A stretch of 64,000 nt of DNA, from contig JBAMDO010000153.1 in the NCBI GenBank assembly GCA_037074765.1, positions 62,001 through 126,000 of the forward strand, read 5' to 3'. Numbering within the stretch: the first letter of the stretch is position 1; every line of letters starts with the position of its first letter. The notes beneath the pieces are model-generated. The model searched no databases. It was not told the DNA's origin and saw only the letters and a program-made list of their open reading frames with translations. Positions 27,101 to 40,200 of this stretch are shown here, in pieces. Position numbers and translations under genes: made by a program. The stretch is from Mansonella perstans. Taxonomy: Eukaryota; Nematoda; Chromadorea; Rhabditida; Onchocercidae.

Positions 27101-27953
27101 GTACCAATAGCCAGATGAGAATAATTTACAACATTATTCACAAATTACCCTGCATTAACTGATAATCTTTAATAAGCTTAACTTTTAACTTTTAACATTT
27201 ATTATTTTTTGTAAAATTCTTGATTTTATTAAAAATATCATATTTTACTGAAAATGCTAACATTTCATTCCGGATATTGCAATTACATTTCTATCGGTAG
27301 GCGTAATTTCTTTAATTTTGGAATTTCGAAAAAATTATTTGAATATCTAATTAATATAATCAATTTTCTTTCCTATTAAGTCTATTTAACAAATCTTAAC
27401 GAATAATATATGTTACAAATGTATAGGATTTTTATATGGAAAAAAAGAAATGGAAGAAGTTTAGCAATATAAAATGCTCTAGAATGCTGAAGAGATCTTT
27501 TAATTAATTACCGTCTCTTTGTTTACGAAAATTCTACCACTTTGATTTATTCTTTAATATGAAATCTATGATATGAAATTTTAAGATCCTAAAGATAAAA
27601 TTAATACAAAATATCAATTAGATGCAAATAGGTAAATTGGATAAATTACATCAATTCTTGTATACTTATTATCATTGTATTGTAGTAAAAATGATTGTTT
27701 AATTAAAAATAGATAAAAAAGTAATTTGAATCATTTTGAATATTTACTAAAATAACTTTAATGATAGAATGAGAAATAATAATTATACTTAATCATTTCT
27801 TGTTCAATAATTTCATCGAAATTTTTCTATCCAATTTCATTTCGTACTTTCATAACAAATTTTTCCATCTTTAACTTTTATCTTTTTTTCTTTTTTTAAT
27901 TTTCATTCATTTCTCTTCTTCTTCAATTCTTTACTATTTTTATTTTATTTTAA
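21122..27953. other. Gene-poor 6.8 kb stretch
   Basis: Very AT-rich sequence, with no exon chain found on either strand. It includes the 3' UTR of the Wnt gene. Scattered small repeats: a 12-base GC-richer tandem (CATTCCGCCTTG-like) at about 23209-23243, a 19-base duplication near 24560 and 24588, a degenerate GATA/GATG tract at 25237-25365, and an 18-base duplication near 26205-26240. The longest frames (near 24742 and 24958) have no splice context or domain. Distal regulatory DNA of the Wnt gene is possible. Confidence 0.55.
25237..25365. repeat. Degenerate GATA/GATG tetranucleotide tract
   Basis: GATA units pass into GGAT/GATG units over about 130 bases with interruptions. It is an imperfect microsatellite, probably polymorphic. 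Confidence 0.75.
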
Positions 27954-30900
27954 ATGAGAAAAAAAGCTAGAAATAAGCAGTTGAACAGAGCAGAGATGCA
28001 TACCAAATTTCATGACAACTATCCATCGAAGAAGCCAAAATTATTTAAAAACGAATTGAATTGGCATCGATCGATCATCCCTCGTCTCTACAACATGGAC
28101 AAATACCGTAGTCGAAAATCATTCTGCCCTTTTTCCTTTTTCCTTTTTTTTTTTGTTTTTTCTCACATTTATTGATTTTGTACGATTGTTTGGATGAAAA
28201 TTTTTAGTTTTTTTTTTTTTTTTTTGCTGAATAATCAGCCTATTATCTTGAATCATCCTTTAGCTAGCAAATATTTATTCAACAGTAGCTCATTTTTAAT
28301 ATTGCTTAGATATTATTACAGATTGACCAAACAACTCAATGGTCAAACTACTGACCAATTATTCATTTCATTAATTTGTTGTCCAAAATTATTTTCATAA
28401 ACAATGTAAAATTTTGTAAAAATATAGAAGTAATATACATTGTTTGTATGTATTGGACAATCTATGAGTGTTATTTCTGTAACTATCTTTAAATTTATAA
28501 AAGAATTAACTAAAAAATATTAAATATAAATCATAATTGAATCGAAAATGATAATGAAGTTGTTTCATAATGGAAAATAAATATTTCAGGCGGGTCAAAT
28601 GGAAATGAAAGAGATCCATTAACAGCTGATGTAACGTCGATAATGAAAGCGACAAACTTACCTGGTACCGATTCTAAGGAATTGATCGATCTTGAAGTTG
28701 TCGTATTGAATTGGGCCAAGCAAATTTTCGATGTTACAAAAACTAAATCAGAAGCTAAAATCAAGAAAAAATTTCTCCAGGTATTTCATCATCTAGGAAT
28801 AAATGTATTTCTCATAGTATTTTGAATATTTACACACAATGGAAGTACACAAAGTTTCATTTCATTTTCAATAATATATGATTTAAAATTTTTGCATAAA
28901 ATCAATAAAATGTTACTTAAAATTGTTTTTTGAAATTTAAAGTTTAAAAGAAGTCAAAGTTCAAGTTACATTTCACAGAGTTAATTATAATGCTGTTCAA
29001 GTAAGAAGCATTGAGTTCAGATGACTCAAATAGAATCAAAGCTCGTTGTCAGTGTCCACTTTTCCATTTCTTCATCAGTTATTAGCTAAACATATCAATT
29101 TGATTGTAATATTATCGAACAAAACATTCTCCAAAGTTTTTCGTCAAATTTTTGTCAACAATTCCTTTACTTTCTTTAGTAATGCAACAAACAGTTATTA
29201 TCTCTTCTGTCATTAATTAATGAATATTTTATTTAAATAGGATCAAATTTCGATGTGATTGTATCATTGGCTTAAATGTATGGTTGTTAGCAGAAAGGAT
29301 GAAATATCATTTGTGTAGTAAATTCAGTTTATGTAACAAATACTTTTTTTTATCTTAATTTTCAATAAATTTTTACCAAAGATTATTGAAGTTATCATTG
29401 TTTATAGTGATCATTAATGGAATTAAAATAGAGTAATGAAAATAATCTGAAGAAGATATGTAAATATTTATCTTGATCAGTACGTTAATATAATGCTTCC
29501 AAAAACCAAACTTCGACTGATATTTGAATATTAGTCATTTCGATTTATCACACTGGATAAAGAACAATATAGATGGTGATAAGGATAATTATTCATGAAA
29601 TAAGCAAATAATATATAACAATATACATATATCCATTTATTAATCCATTAATTATCTTTAATTAATGAAATTCATAATTTTTAATCATCCCATGTCTTAA
29701 ATTTCTGGACACTTTGTTTTTTTTTTTTCCTTTTTTCTTTTTGTTTTACAATTTTATAACTTTTCACGGAAGGTAAGTTAGGATAAATTCATTAAAGAAT
29801 GAGAAAAGTAAGGTTGAATGTTGTTTATTCGTTGTGCATGCGAAGAAAGCTTGTCATCAAATGATGACAACCATACATTTATTGCTATGAATTTTATGGA
29901 TGGCTCATTTCGTGCATTAAATTGCCACCTTTTATAAATGATCCAAGCAAACATTCGTCTTTTCAGTAATATGTAAACAGCTAGCTCCAATACAACGACT
30001 AAGGATTAGAGGTTAACAGGAAGTGAAAGAGAGATCAGTTAATTATAATTGCAGAAAATTAGATATGCATTGTCAGTTCAACTGAATTTCAACGATTATT
30101 TGTTGTTTGATGAAGTAAGGAAGGCAAAATGGAAAAAAAATTTATTGGAAAAAATTGTTGCAAAAATCAGAAAGAAAAGTTGAAATTTATTTCAATTGAT
30201 CTGAAAAATGACCCTGTTGGATCTGTTGGATGCAATTGCTTTGATAATTTCGAGCAAAGTTATGCTCTTGTGATGGACATTAGACGAAAATACGAAATGA
30301 ATAATTAACGACTTCTACTCCTCTTTAACATAACTATCTTCATTGATCATTTAGATCGGATGCTTCCGATCGTGTAACAAATTATATTTCATTTTGTGCA
30401 CCTGTTTTTGTTGAATATATTTTTAAATTTAACAAAAAGTTCGAGATTATATAATTATCACTATTTTCTTACTATTTACATTAACTAAACTTCGAAAGTC
30501 GAATAACTAACAATTTGTTGTGAATTTAACAAATTCAAATTTTTATATTCAGAGAAAAGGAAAAAAAATGAAGCAGGAGTTGAAACATGCAAAAAAAAAG
30601 GAAAAAAATCTCGGGATTGAAAATGAGGGAACAAAAATCTTATCATTTCTTCAATTTAATATTTTCATTTTTAAAAAGAAAAAACATTTCTTTGTTATTT
30701 CAAAATAAAAAGTAATAAAAAAAAGTGCAAATTTAAGAAAGTTTGGAAAATTACAAAACCATTTTGCTTTAATTAATCGATGAAAAAAAAGTGTCTTTTG
30801 ATAAGACAAATGAGAATTATTTCAATTAATTTTGTTTATTTGCCTTTTTTTCCAAGTATATAAAATTACAGTATAATATCAATTGGTCTCATCTGTTCAA

Positions 30901-33233
30901 TGAATCATTGGAACCAGTATATACGATTGGTAGTACGAATGTTAAAAATATTTATCAATCAAAAGATGAGCAATGCTTATTTAAATCAACATTTACCAAT
31001 ACAACCGAACGTGAACAGGAATATTCATTCAGGACGGAACGTTCAACACGTAGCGCTGCAACGGTAATTGTTGGTAAGATTAGTTCGTTTCATTTCCGAA
31101 CTTTATGATAACTGTTTCGAAATATTGGATTAGTAATAAAATGAAATTTATTAATTTATTTGATTACAATAATTAAAATTTGCACTAAAATTGGTTGAAA
31201 ATCTTCTAGAATTGAAAAATAAATTTTGAACAATTATGAAAATTTTCACTCAATCGAATAGTTGTTATCAGTGATGTTACAATATATTTTATCATATGAT
31301 CCTTTTTTCACCGGAAGAAAAAGAGGGAAAGAGAGCGAGAGAGAGATGGAAAAAAAAGATTAATTATAATAATTAAAATTGCACTAAAATTGGTTGAAAA
31401 TTTTCTAGAGTTTAAAAATAAATTTTAAACAGCTATGGAGATTTCCATTCAATCGGGATAGTGACATTACAATGTATTTTATCATATGATCTTTTTTTAT
31501 TGGAAGAAAAAGAGGAAAAGAAAGCGAGAGAGAGAGAGAGAGAAATGGGAAAAAATAGGAAAATTAGAAGTGTAATTATAATTTTTAAATCTTTTTATAA
31601 TTTTACATATCGTCCAAATATTGGAGAGAAATTGAACCTTAAAAGTATCAACCTGCAAACTGTTTTTGCCGAAAAAATGCCACAACAATGTAAATTGATA
31701 AGAATGAAATTTGTTTTGTAGAGAAAGGTGTATGTCGTGGATCTGAAATGGCATTAAAATTAAAAACTCCATGCGAAGTAGTAGAAGCAAATGCTGGATT
31801 TAATACTGAATTAATGGTGGTAAATATTGGTGAGAATACAATTGAGGAAGAGCTTGCATGGGGTGTTGATAGTACCGTTCGGGTACCAGCATTTTGCGAA
31901 ACCGTTGCTGAGCTAATCGTTTTGGAAGATCATCAAACTAGGCTTGTTTTACTTTTTTTTTTTTGTTTTTTTTTTTGATTCCATGATTACCATGAAATGA
32001 TTCATTATTATTGGCAATCAGTCTATTGCTCAAACATTAACAAAAAGCCTTGTTTGTTAAAACTGATAAAAATGAAATGATTTATTTTATCGTTATCTCA
32101 TAAGGGAAAGAAATACATGATTACATCCGCTGAGAGGTTGTGTTAATATTTTCAAATACATTCTTTTGAATTATGTGCTTATTACTTTTTACACAAATTA
32201 GGATTATTTTTAAAAAAATGAAAAACGATTCAGCGAAATTTATCATTTCAAATATTATTAGAGATAATGTATGAATTAGGAGCATGATTTTAATCCTAGT
32301 TTTAAAAGTCATTATGGCTCTAAATCAAATTCATAATGAACTAATAAGAGCAATGGTAAGTTTGTTCCGCAAGGAAGCTTAAATAATCGATCATTTATTT
32401 TGTTTCAATAGAATTACAGCAAGACGATGATATTTTTGTAGAAAATTTTCAATCGAAAATCGCATGTCAGGCAAAATTATCGTTACGGTAACAAATATAA
32501 AGGATAATAACAGTCTGGTAACAATAATTGATGGTAAAATTGCCGATATCATACGTGGTATAACAAACTATTCTTCATTGGGCTTCACAGTGCAAAATGA
32601 TGTAATTTTTTTTGTTGTTCTTTCTTTTTTCAGATTTAATTTAAATTTTATTTCAAAAATTACAAAATCGTATCATGAAAAAAACTCAAATATGCGGCGG
32701 ATATTCTTTCGAAATTTTGTGATGATATGCTTAAGTCATCTACTCATTATCAGTGAAGTTTTTTTAATTGCTTTAGCGATTATTATGAAGTTTAGCTTTC
32801 AAAATAAACTTTAGACATTCGATTAGCTCACCACTCTTAGTTATGCACTGCTCTAGTTCATTAGCAAGTAATTCAACTTTCTTCAAGTATTATCATCAGT
32901 CATTGCCTTCAATTTTATTATAAATAATGCATATAAATGATCCTCAACTATAAAATGACCTATCTATTCATTATCTAACACATCGAGTTAAATTTAGTCC
33001 AAAAAACTTCGCGTGTATCAAAGAAATAGAAAAATTTTTATGTTGCAATGTCAATTTTTTGTAATGTTATTTATACTGTCAGCATCAGTGCTTGAAAAGG
33101 AATAACAATTGTTTTATGTCTTCATAATAATCACTATAACTAACTACAGGTTGTTTCATATACGACGAAAGGGACTTGCAAGTTCAAATATGGCGTAGAG
33201 CAAAAGGTTAAAATAACAGAACATCACATTTAG
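27954..33233 (+). CDS. ETX/MTX2 (aerolysin-like fold) family protein, tentative
   Basis: Six exons, 336 residues: 27954-28107, 28590-28780, 30872-31073, 31722-31941, 32442-32601, 33150-33233 (TAG). All junctions keep phase, but the fourth intron must begin with GC. From about residue 115 the protein shows the pattern I associate with ETX/MTX2-like and spherulin-2A-like proteins: alternating polar beta-strand sequence, RTERSTRSAATV, then KLKTPCEVVEANAGF, a WGVD segment and a closing strand near SGKIIVTVTN. The family is known for beta-sheet proteins, some pore-forming; many animal members have unknown roles. No signal peptide is seen at the chosen start (Met-Arg-Lys-Lys), so it is cytosolic or its true first exon is missing; a later in-frame Met lies 14 codons in. 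The first exon is the least certain. It lies tail-to-tail with filamin. Family assignment is from pattern memory, not a search. Confidence 0.65.
31163..31548. repeat. Tandem ~187-base duplication in an intron
   Basis: Two copies (about 31163-31350 and 31363-31548) share AATTAAAATT, GCACTAAAATTGGTTGAAAAT, TTTTATCATATGATC and a terminal purine block of GAGA repeats, with many small differences. The second copy ends about 170 bases before the acceptor of the 31722 exon. Confidence 0.8.
31942..32441 (+). other. GC-AG intron
   Basis: The upstream exon must end in phase 2. The sequence after GAT CAT CAA ACT AG is GCTTGT, and the downstream exon at 32442 (after TTTTTGTAG) starts in phase 2. The nearest GT (GTTTTA) is in phase 0 and would not join. 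A GC donor is therefore inferred. Confidence 0.55.
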
Positions 33234-34271
33234 CATCCACGTGAACTATACGTGTCAACATTGCTTGTTACTTTTTATGCTCACTTTTCATTTATCCCAC
33301 CTACTTGTAGATAATCATATATTGTTCAGTATTTACGTTATTTGCAGAAAAACAGTTATAAATGAAAAACTCATTCACGTAATGTCACACGCTAACTTTA
33401 AGACTGCAATACATGAACCATTCCACAACTACTAGTTCATCAATTAGTTCATTAATCTTTTATTAAATTCATAAATTTCATCCGCAACTCCAAGAACTCG
33501 AACTCTTTGGCATATATTTCCATCTCATACTATTCCTCATCTCTACATTTCAAACGATTCTATGAGACATGATTACTGCATTCGCATGAATATCACAGGC
33601 TATCGTAATAAAATGTTTCAGTAATTCTCAATCGAGCATCTTGACCAATAACTTTCCTTTTTCCTATATTAAAATTAAGCACTTATTTAACAACCAAGCT
33701 GGACAATCGAATAAGTATCCTTTGGATAATCCCAAATATTGCCAGGCTCTGATGCTTTCTGTTGCATAATTATTAATAAATAATTCAAACTGTTTCGAGC
33801 AAAATACTTTAATGTAGAAAATAGTGTTTATAAATGAATGTAGAATTAATTGAAAGATGGGACAGGATGTGACATAATCCATAAAACAACAAATTCAAAG
33901 AATCCACTTCCAAAGTTAAGATAAAAATATACAAGTCATAAAAAAAGTGGAGAAAACATACAAAGTAATGATCGATAACGGAGATAGTGATAATGCTGAT
34001 CTCCTTTTTAAAGCACTTGACATATTTCTGAGATACTTTATTTATGAGAAAGAAAATTTTTTTTAAATGAAAATTTAATAAGAGACATATTTGCGTTACT
34101 TAATGAAGGAGAGACAGACAGACACACACACACACACACACGCATACATACACACACATATACATATACAAAGCAGGAAACAAATGTAATAAAATCCGTT
34201 GAAGAAAAAATTGGCTATAAAACCCAACATGGCTATAACGAAATGCAAAAAACTTCAACAAAAGGGGCGGT
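33234..34271. other. Convergent 3' intergenic region
   Basis: About 1 kb between two converging genes. It holds an AATAAA at about 33608 on the plus strand and its complement (AATAAA on the minus strand) at about 34037-34042, which suit polyadenylation of the ETX/MTX2-like gene and filamin respectively. A CA microsatellite lies at 34111-34171. No gene was found. Confidence 0.55.
34111..34171. repeat. CA dinucleotide microsatellite
   Basis: A GACA run, then about ten CA units, then mixed CATA/CA units. It lies in the 3' region of filamin and is likely length-variable. Confidence 0.9.
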
Positions 34272-37200
34272 TTAAAATGAAACAGCAAATGGTGAGCCCG
34301 GTATATTAATTTCACCATATTTGATGAAAACAAATCCTTTGACCCTTTCTTGAATACGATAGGTAGCCGCGTATCGACCACTTCCTAGATGTCGTACTGT
34401 AACTTCCTCACACGGTCCTTTCGATGTAAGCACACCGACGAACAGAAGATTTTCACCTCAATAGCCAAGTCTTATTGATAAATTTATTATTTGCTTTTGT
34501 AAAAAGCTCGAAAAAAAAGATCGGTCAGATTTTGTTTTCTTTTTTGAACGGAACACTTATTGATCAGGCCTTAAAAAAGATTTACATTACACACATTGCA
34601 AATGATAAAAGGATGAACCTGCAAGACTAGTGTCAATGTTGAAACCAGCTGGTCGACCTGGGAAAAATTTATTCAAACCGCCACCTTTGACGGTAACTTT
34701 GCTTGCATCTCCTTTCAATACCGGGACTTGCGCAACTGTCCCCTTAGTTGTCTTAGCTGGCGCTTGAATCTAAAACTGGAGATATCTTTACCACAGAAGT
34801 TTAAATTAAGCATTTTCAAGTAAATCGAGACACAAACCTACACAGCCTAATAATAGTACCTTCTCTGGTCCATCTCCTTTCCCTCTCTCTAACTTTTGCT
34901 CGTCTTCCATATCTTATAAAAAAATCATAAAGATGAAAATTTCAGGGGAAGAAATAAACGACCATTAAATTAAACATGATTAAAGGATAACCTTGATAAG
35001 CGAAGTATCCGGCTCACCACCTCCGCCAAGTTCCTTACCATCCACAATTATTTTGAACGGTGAACAAGGAATATGAACACCTTAACAAAAACATAAAACT
35101 TACTAAAATGAAAGATGAAATGCAGAATCTACATAGGAATGGGAAACAGTTTTCATTCAGAAATATTTGTCATAAACATCATCGCCCATTATCTCATTCT
35201 AATTCTCAGACAATAGATGCAATTTATCTGCAAGTCAACATACCTGAATATTTGATGTCTACAAAATACGCTCCAGGCGCCAATGCCATGTATCGTACCT
35301 TATAACCCATTTCAAGCTATAATTTTTGAAATATTTATTTGGTAAATTCCATGAAAAAAAGCGACGATATTATTAGAAACGAACAAATGCAAAATCAGTA
35401 GGGCTGTTCGATTGTTTAATTAAGAGGAAGCTTAAATTCAAGATGGCTATAACCGCGTATTGAACTCTGGTGTAAAGCTAAAGAGCAAATCATTGAATCT
35501 ATCCAATATTTTAGTTCACTGTACTTTTGGATGAAATAAAATATTTGTAATTGAATCGTAAAGCATAGGACCATCACGAGCGGCACAATGAAGCTAGAAA
35601 ACCAACTAACCTCATACGCATCTAAAGTGACTTTTGATGGTCCATCAATTTGAATTTGAAGAAGTCCCGCTCCAGCATTACAAGTATTAATGATGAATTC
35701 GCACTTATGACCAGTTTGTCCACCGTGTATACCATCACCACTTACTGTGATCGTTGTTGGATCACTCTCCTCAACCGCACCAACACGCAAACGAAACGGT
35801 GAGTCACGCATCGGTGCGCCATCAAGGGTTACGTCAACATAATAGTTTCCTGACTAAAAAAAAAAACTATCTGTAAGAGAAATTACCGAAGTGAATACAA
35901 TTGAAAATTTTAGTCACCGGAAATCTTAAATTGGAAAAAAAGACAAATACCTCTGTAGGGATGAACCGTAAAGCGTACGATTCGTTTTCGTCAATTGGAA
36001 CAATATCAATTGTTTCAATCTTATTACTTGGTGTGTGAACTTTTGCTTCGAGGTGACCCGCTGCATGATGTGTGAGTACCGTGAAGGTACATGCCTTACC
36101 CGGCGATCCAGAATCTGGGAACGATGCTAACTCAAGTCGGCGAGTTTCTCCTGTTCTGGGGGATACGAATACCTATTAAAAAAAAATGCATCCGAAAGTT
36201 TAAAACTTTGAATAAGCATGAAGTATACGAGGAAATGCATGAAGAATATCTAAGATCCGCAGTTATAATCTATCAGAAAAAACATCATGAAAGTACTTAC
36301 TTTAAATGGTGAATCCGTTATGTGTTCATTGTTAAATTTGATACCTACCAAATACTCGCCCGGCTTGCTCGCTTTGTAAGTAAAATGGCAACTTCCCTCC
36401 TAAAAAAGTAGTTTTATTTATACATCAATGATTTTTCTTCAATGCAACCATCTCGTTAAAACAACCACTAAGTAGCTGGTAAATCTCAATCAATCTAACT
36501 GTTCTGTCTAAAGTAGTTATTTTTTCTTCCGAAAGAAATAACTGTAATGAACTTATTAATCATCACTAACAAGAAGTTCACATCAATTGAAATTGTTTGC
36601 AACTACAAAAATAGTCGAAAATAAGGCATGCCATATCAATGTACACCTTATGGTCATGAAATTGCAGTGCGACTTCCGATGGTCCTTCCATGGTCACTTC
36701 AAGTTCTCCTCGTCCAGCTTCTCTGGTGTAAACATTAATCGACTGCTTGTTGTTTGTTTCTCCTCGTAGTATTCCAACTCCTCCTGCACGCACTTTGTGT
36801 GCCCCTGTCTCTGTCAAATGTCCAACGGTAAACTGGAATGGACTTCCTGAAAATTGAAAACAACGTTTCGAAGTGATTTTCTAACGTTTCTTGTTTTTGG
36901 AAGAAGGAAAATTCAAATTTCTGAACATATAGACAGAACAGATTTACCAAAAATATGTTGTCCCTTGTTGAAGACAGAAATAGCATGAGGACCATCCATT
37001 TCAGGCTTGAAACCAATCTGGTAAAGACTATCACCAATGTCACGCACTTCAATATCGTAGCTTTTTCCTTTAGGATCCATAACTTTCGCCGTTGTTTCCA
37101 TTGGGGATGTATTCTCCAGTTGCAGATACATAGCAGCATTTCCATTGGGTAGTACCAATGAAGCCTTAAAATCGTTCCTTAGCACTTGATTTCGAACTAC

Positions 37201-40200
37201 TAATTACGAAAATTAATCTGTTAATCTGTTAAGTACTTTAATCTAACGATTCAAAAGATGTTTTCACAGAACTAAACATTTACCTGATCCAACACCTTCG
37301 TGGCTGTTTTCTTCACAGAGCCTAATCCTTTGCCAGTACAATTAATGGTAAATGGACTATCTGCAAATATGAAAAGTTTGCCAATTTCGCTGGGAGATCT
37401 GCAAAAAAAAAAAGAAAAAGAAAAATACAATTATTAAAATGGAAAGCATCCACTAACCTTTTACATGTACATCTGCAAATTTTATGGACATAATGTAAAT
37501 TCCCGGTTCCGTCGGTTTGTAGGCGATACTAATCAAGCCTTCCTTTGTGTCAGTACGTTTTAGTTCAGCTTTTGATGGCCCCTCAATAGATACAGATAGA
37601 CCGCCATAACCTGGAATTTAATTAAAGCTACTGATATGAACTAACTTTTCATGCAATCAACTAAATGATTTTGATGAACCTGCATTACGCGTATCTACCG
37701 TCACATCGTTATACTGCTGAGAAATGGCATTCGCTTTCCCATTACCACTGACTGTAACTTTTGACGCATTTCCGATCTACAATAAATTTCACGCCACTTA
37801 TAGGTACAGGTATTAAATGGATATCAATGACTGAAAAACAATAACTGCGACTTACTTGATTTTTACCAACTTTAATTGGGAAAGGTGATTTTGGTATGAC
37901 TTGACCTTTCTTTTTGACAGTGATCAAATGTTCCCCCACCTCACGCGGAGTAAATGAAACACCTAAAAAGGCACTGACTGATTCTAATTTGAAATATTGA
38001 CATCATAGTTGAAAACTACCAACAAATATCATAAAATATCAAACTCAAAGAATATATGCAAAAGAATGCGAAATAATGATGAGAGAGCAATCATTAATAC
38101 CAATTTTAGAAGAATCAATATGTCGGATGAAACATGGCTCTTCAATACCACTTGGACTTTTTATTGAAGCTGAAAATCCTTTGATTTCCGTATCCGCAAC
38201 ATCTAGTGAGACCTGTATTCATAACAATGAATTCACGGATTAATGGTAACAGGGTGAACAGAAATAAAATCTTGCTGTCATTGAAGGCTTTGAAGAAAAA
38301 AAATCTAAGAAAAAACGTTGAACTTGTCCTCTTAACCAAAACAAATGCAAAAAATAAGAAAAAAACCTCTGATGTTGATATTACTGATAAGTGGGCACGT
38401 TTCTGACCTTCACCAGCTACAACGACAACAAACGGTGAACCTTTCACTGGTTTTCCAGAAAGTTTTACATGCACTCTGTATTCACCAGGAACAGGTGGCA
38501 CCCACGCTACGGAACACGTACCATCCTGAAAGGAAAAATGTTTAAAAATTTTTTGACCAACTCATTCATGAATGTAAATTTAAAGGTAACCTTATTATCA
38601 TGACATTTGATTGTTGCTTTTGCAGCTCCATCAACCGCAACCGCCAATTCTTTAAATGGTGAACCTTTGGCGCAAACTGTGAATAGTGCTGGCTCACCAA
38701 CTACTGCCTTACTTAAGCCAGGGCCATATACTGTTACATACCCATCAGCCGCATCACTGACATAAAAAGAAATTGGACTTCCGGACATGTTAACTCCATC
38801 ATGCTGTACTGTTAGAAGATGATTGCCGCTTTGTTTCGGGTGGTACGTCACTGTCACACTTCCGTCAGCATTATCCTATAATTCAAACAAAAAAAAAAAT
38901 ATTGTATTTGAAAATTAGTTGGAGAATCAATTTTATTTCTTACTGTATAACTTCCTGCAAAATTATGTATATAAGGTTTTTTAAATTAAAAGTTACGGAA
39001 TACAATACAGGTTAAAGTTTTATTGGTTAAAATCTGTCTCAGGCAAAATCTATCTGACAACAAACCTATGTCAAACCTCCAAAACTAACCTTAATGCGCG
39101 TAGTATCTTTTTTGCCAGACGGCATTCTCACTGATGCGCTTAGTTTGTCAAACTGGTAATCGGAAGTTATTGAGAAACGAAAAATGCGCGGTAATAAAGG
39201 TTCCTCAACGTTATAAAAGCACTCTTCCGAATCTGCTTCACGTTTTAATAATGCTACTTCAGGTTCATCCACAACAGCTGGTGCACACTTTAAGTAAAAG
39301 ATTACTTTTGATACTAGTTGCAATTTGCTGCAGAAAAGAAACAAATGATAAATAAGATTAAAAATCATGCAATCTTCATCATAACAAATTGCAAACAACA
39401 GCAACTGCTTTTTGGAAACAGTTGTTCTCTTCACAATATAACTTACTATCATTTCCGCACCTGCGGAATCTTTTTTTATGTTCCCAAAAGAAGCATAAAT
39501 TGAGAGGTTAATTAAGCAATCCGAAGTTACTTATGATAGAATGATACTTATACTACGAAAATCCTAGCATAGCTGAAGAATTTTCAAATTTTGAAACTAT
39601 GCTGAACTACGATTATTAGAAATGAAAATTGCAATCCAAATTTCTGAAATAAAAAGTTTCCAATTGTTTATCTAGAATTGAAGAATGGAGAAGAATGAAC
39701 TGAAAGAAGCGAATATCGGACAGCAACAAAATTTCTTAATCCAATAAAAACATTAGCGATGTTCATAATCCTGAACAGAAAAAGAAATTCCAAAATGCTT
39801 ATTTCAATAAAAGTTCTATTGGCAAATGAAATAAATTCCAGTAAATGACGTTAATGCAAACGATTTTCAGTTTAATAAAAGTGAACATATGGTGGGAATC
39901 CTGCAAACATCCACCAGTGAATGGCATGCGAAGAGAAGGATCAAATACATGTTATTCGATATCAGCCAAATTATTTGCAAGTAGTTAAATTAAAAAAAAA
40001 AATGAAATGAGACCAGATCACATTTTTTTCTAAAAACTGGAGATTTATGAGGCACAAATAAAATTTTTTCTCAACTATAACATAATTTGCCGAAATGTGG
40101 ATAGAGTGATTTAAGGACAAAATAATAAGCAGAAACAGTGAGAGATGATAAAATTATTTCATGGTCAAACTTGGTCATATCTTTCATCATCTTTATTGAA

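Noticed and set aside
27954..33233. Bacterial contamination or endosymbiont insertion as the source of the ETX/MTX2-like gene
   Set aside because: The coding region is split by introns with nematode splice sites and is flanked by nematode genes.
36948..37196. Longer filamin exon starting at about 37196
   Set aside because: This acceptor gives phase 1, but the exon before ends in phase 0. The TTTTAAG acceptor giving a high end of 37164 joins in frame and matches the spacing of filamin repeats.
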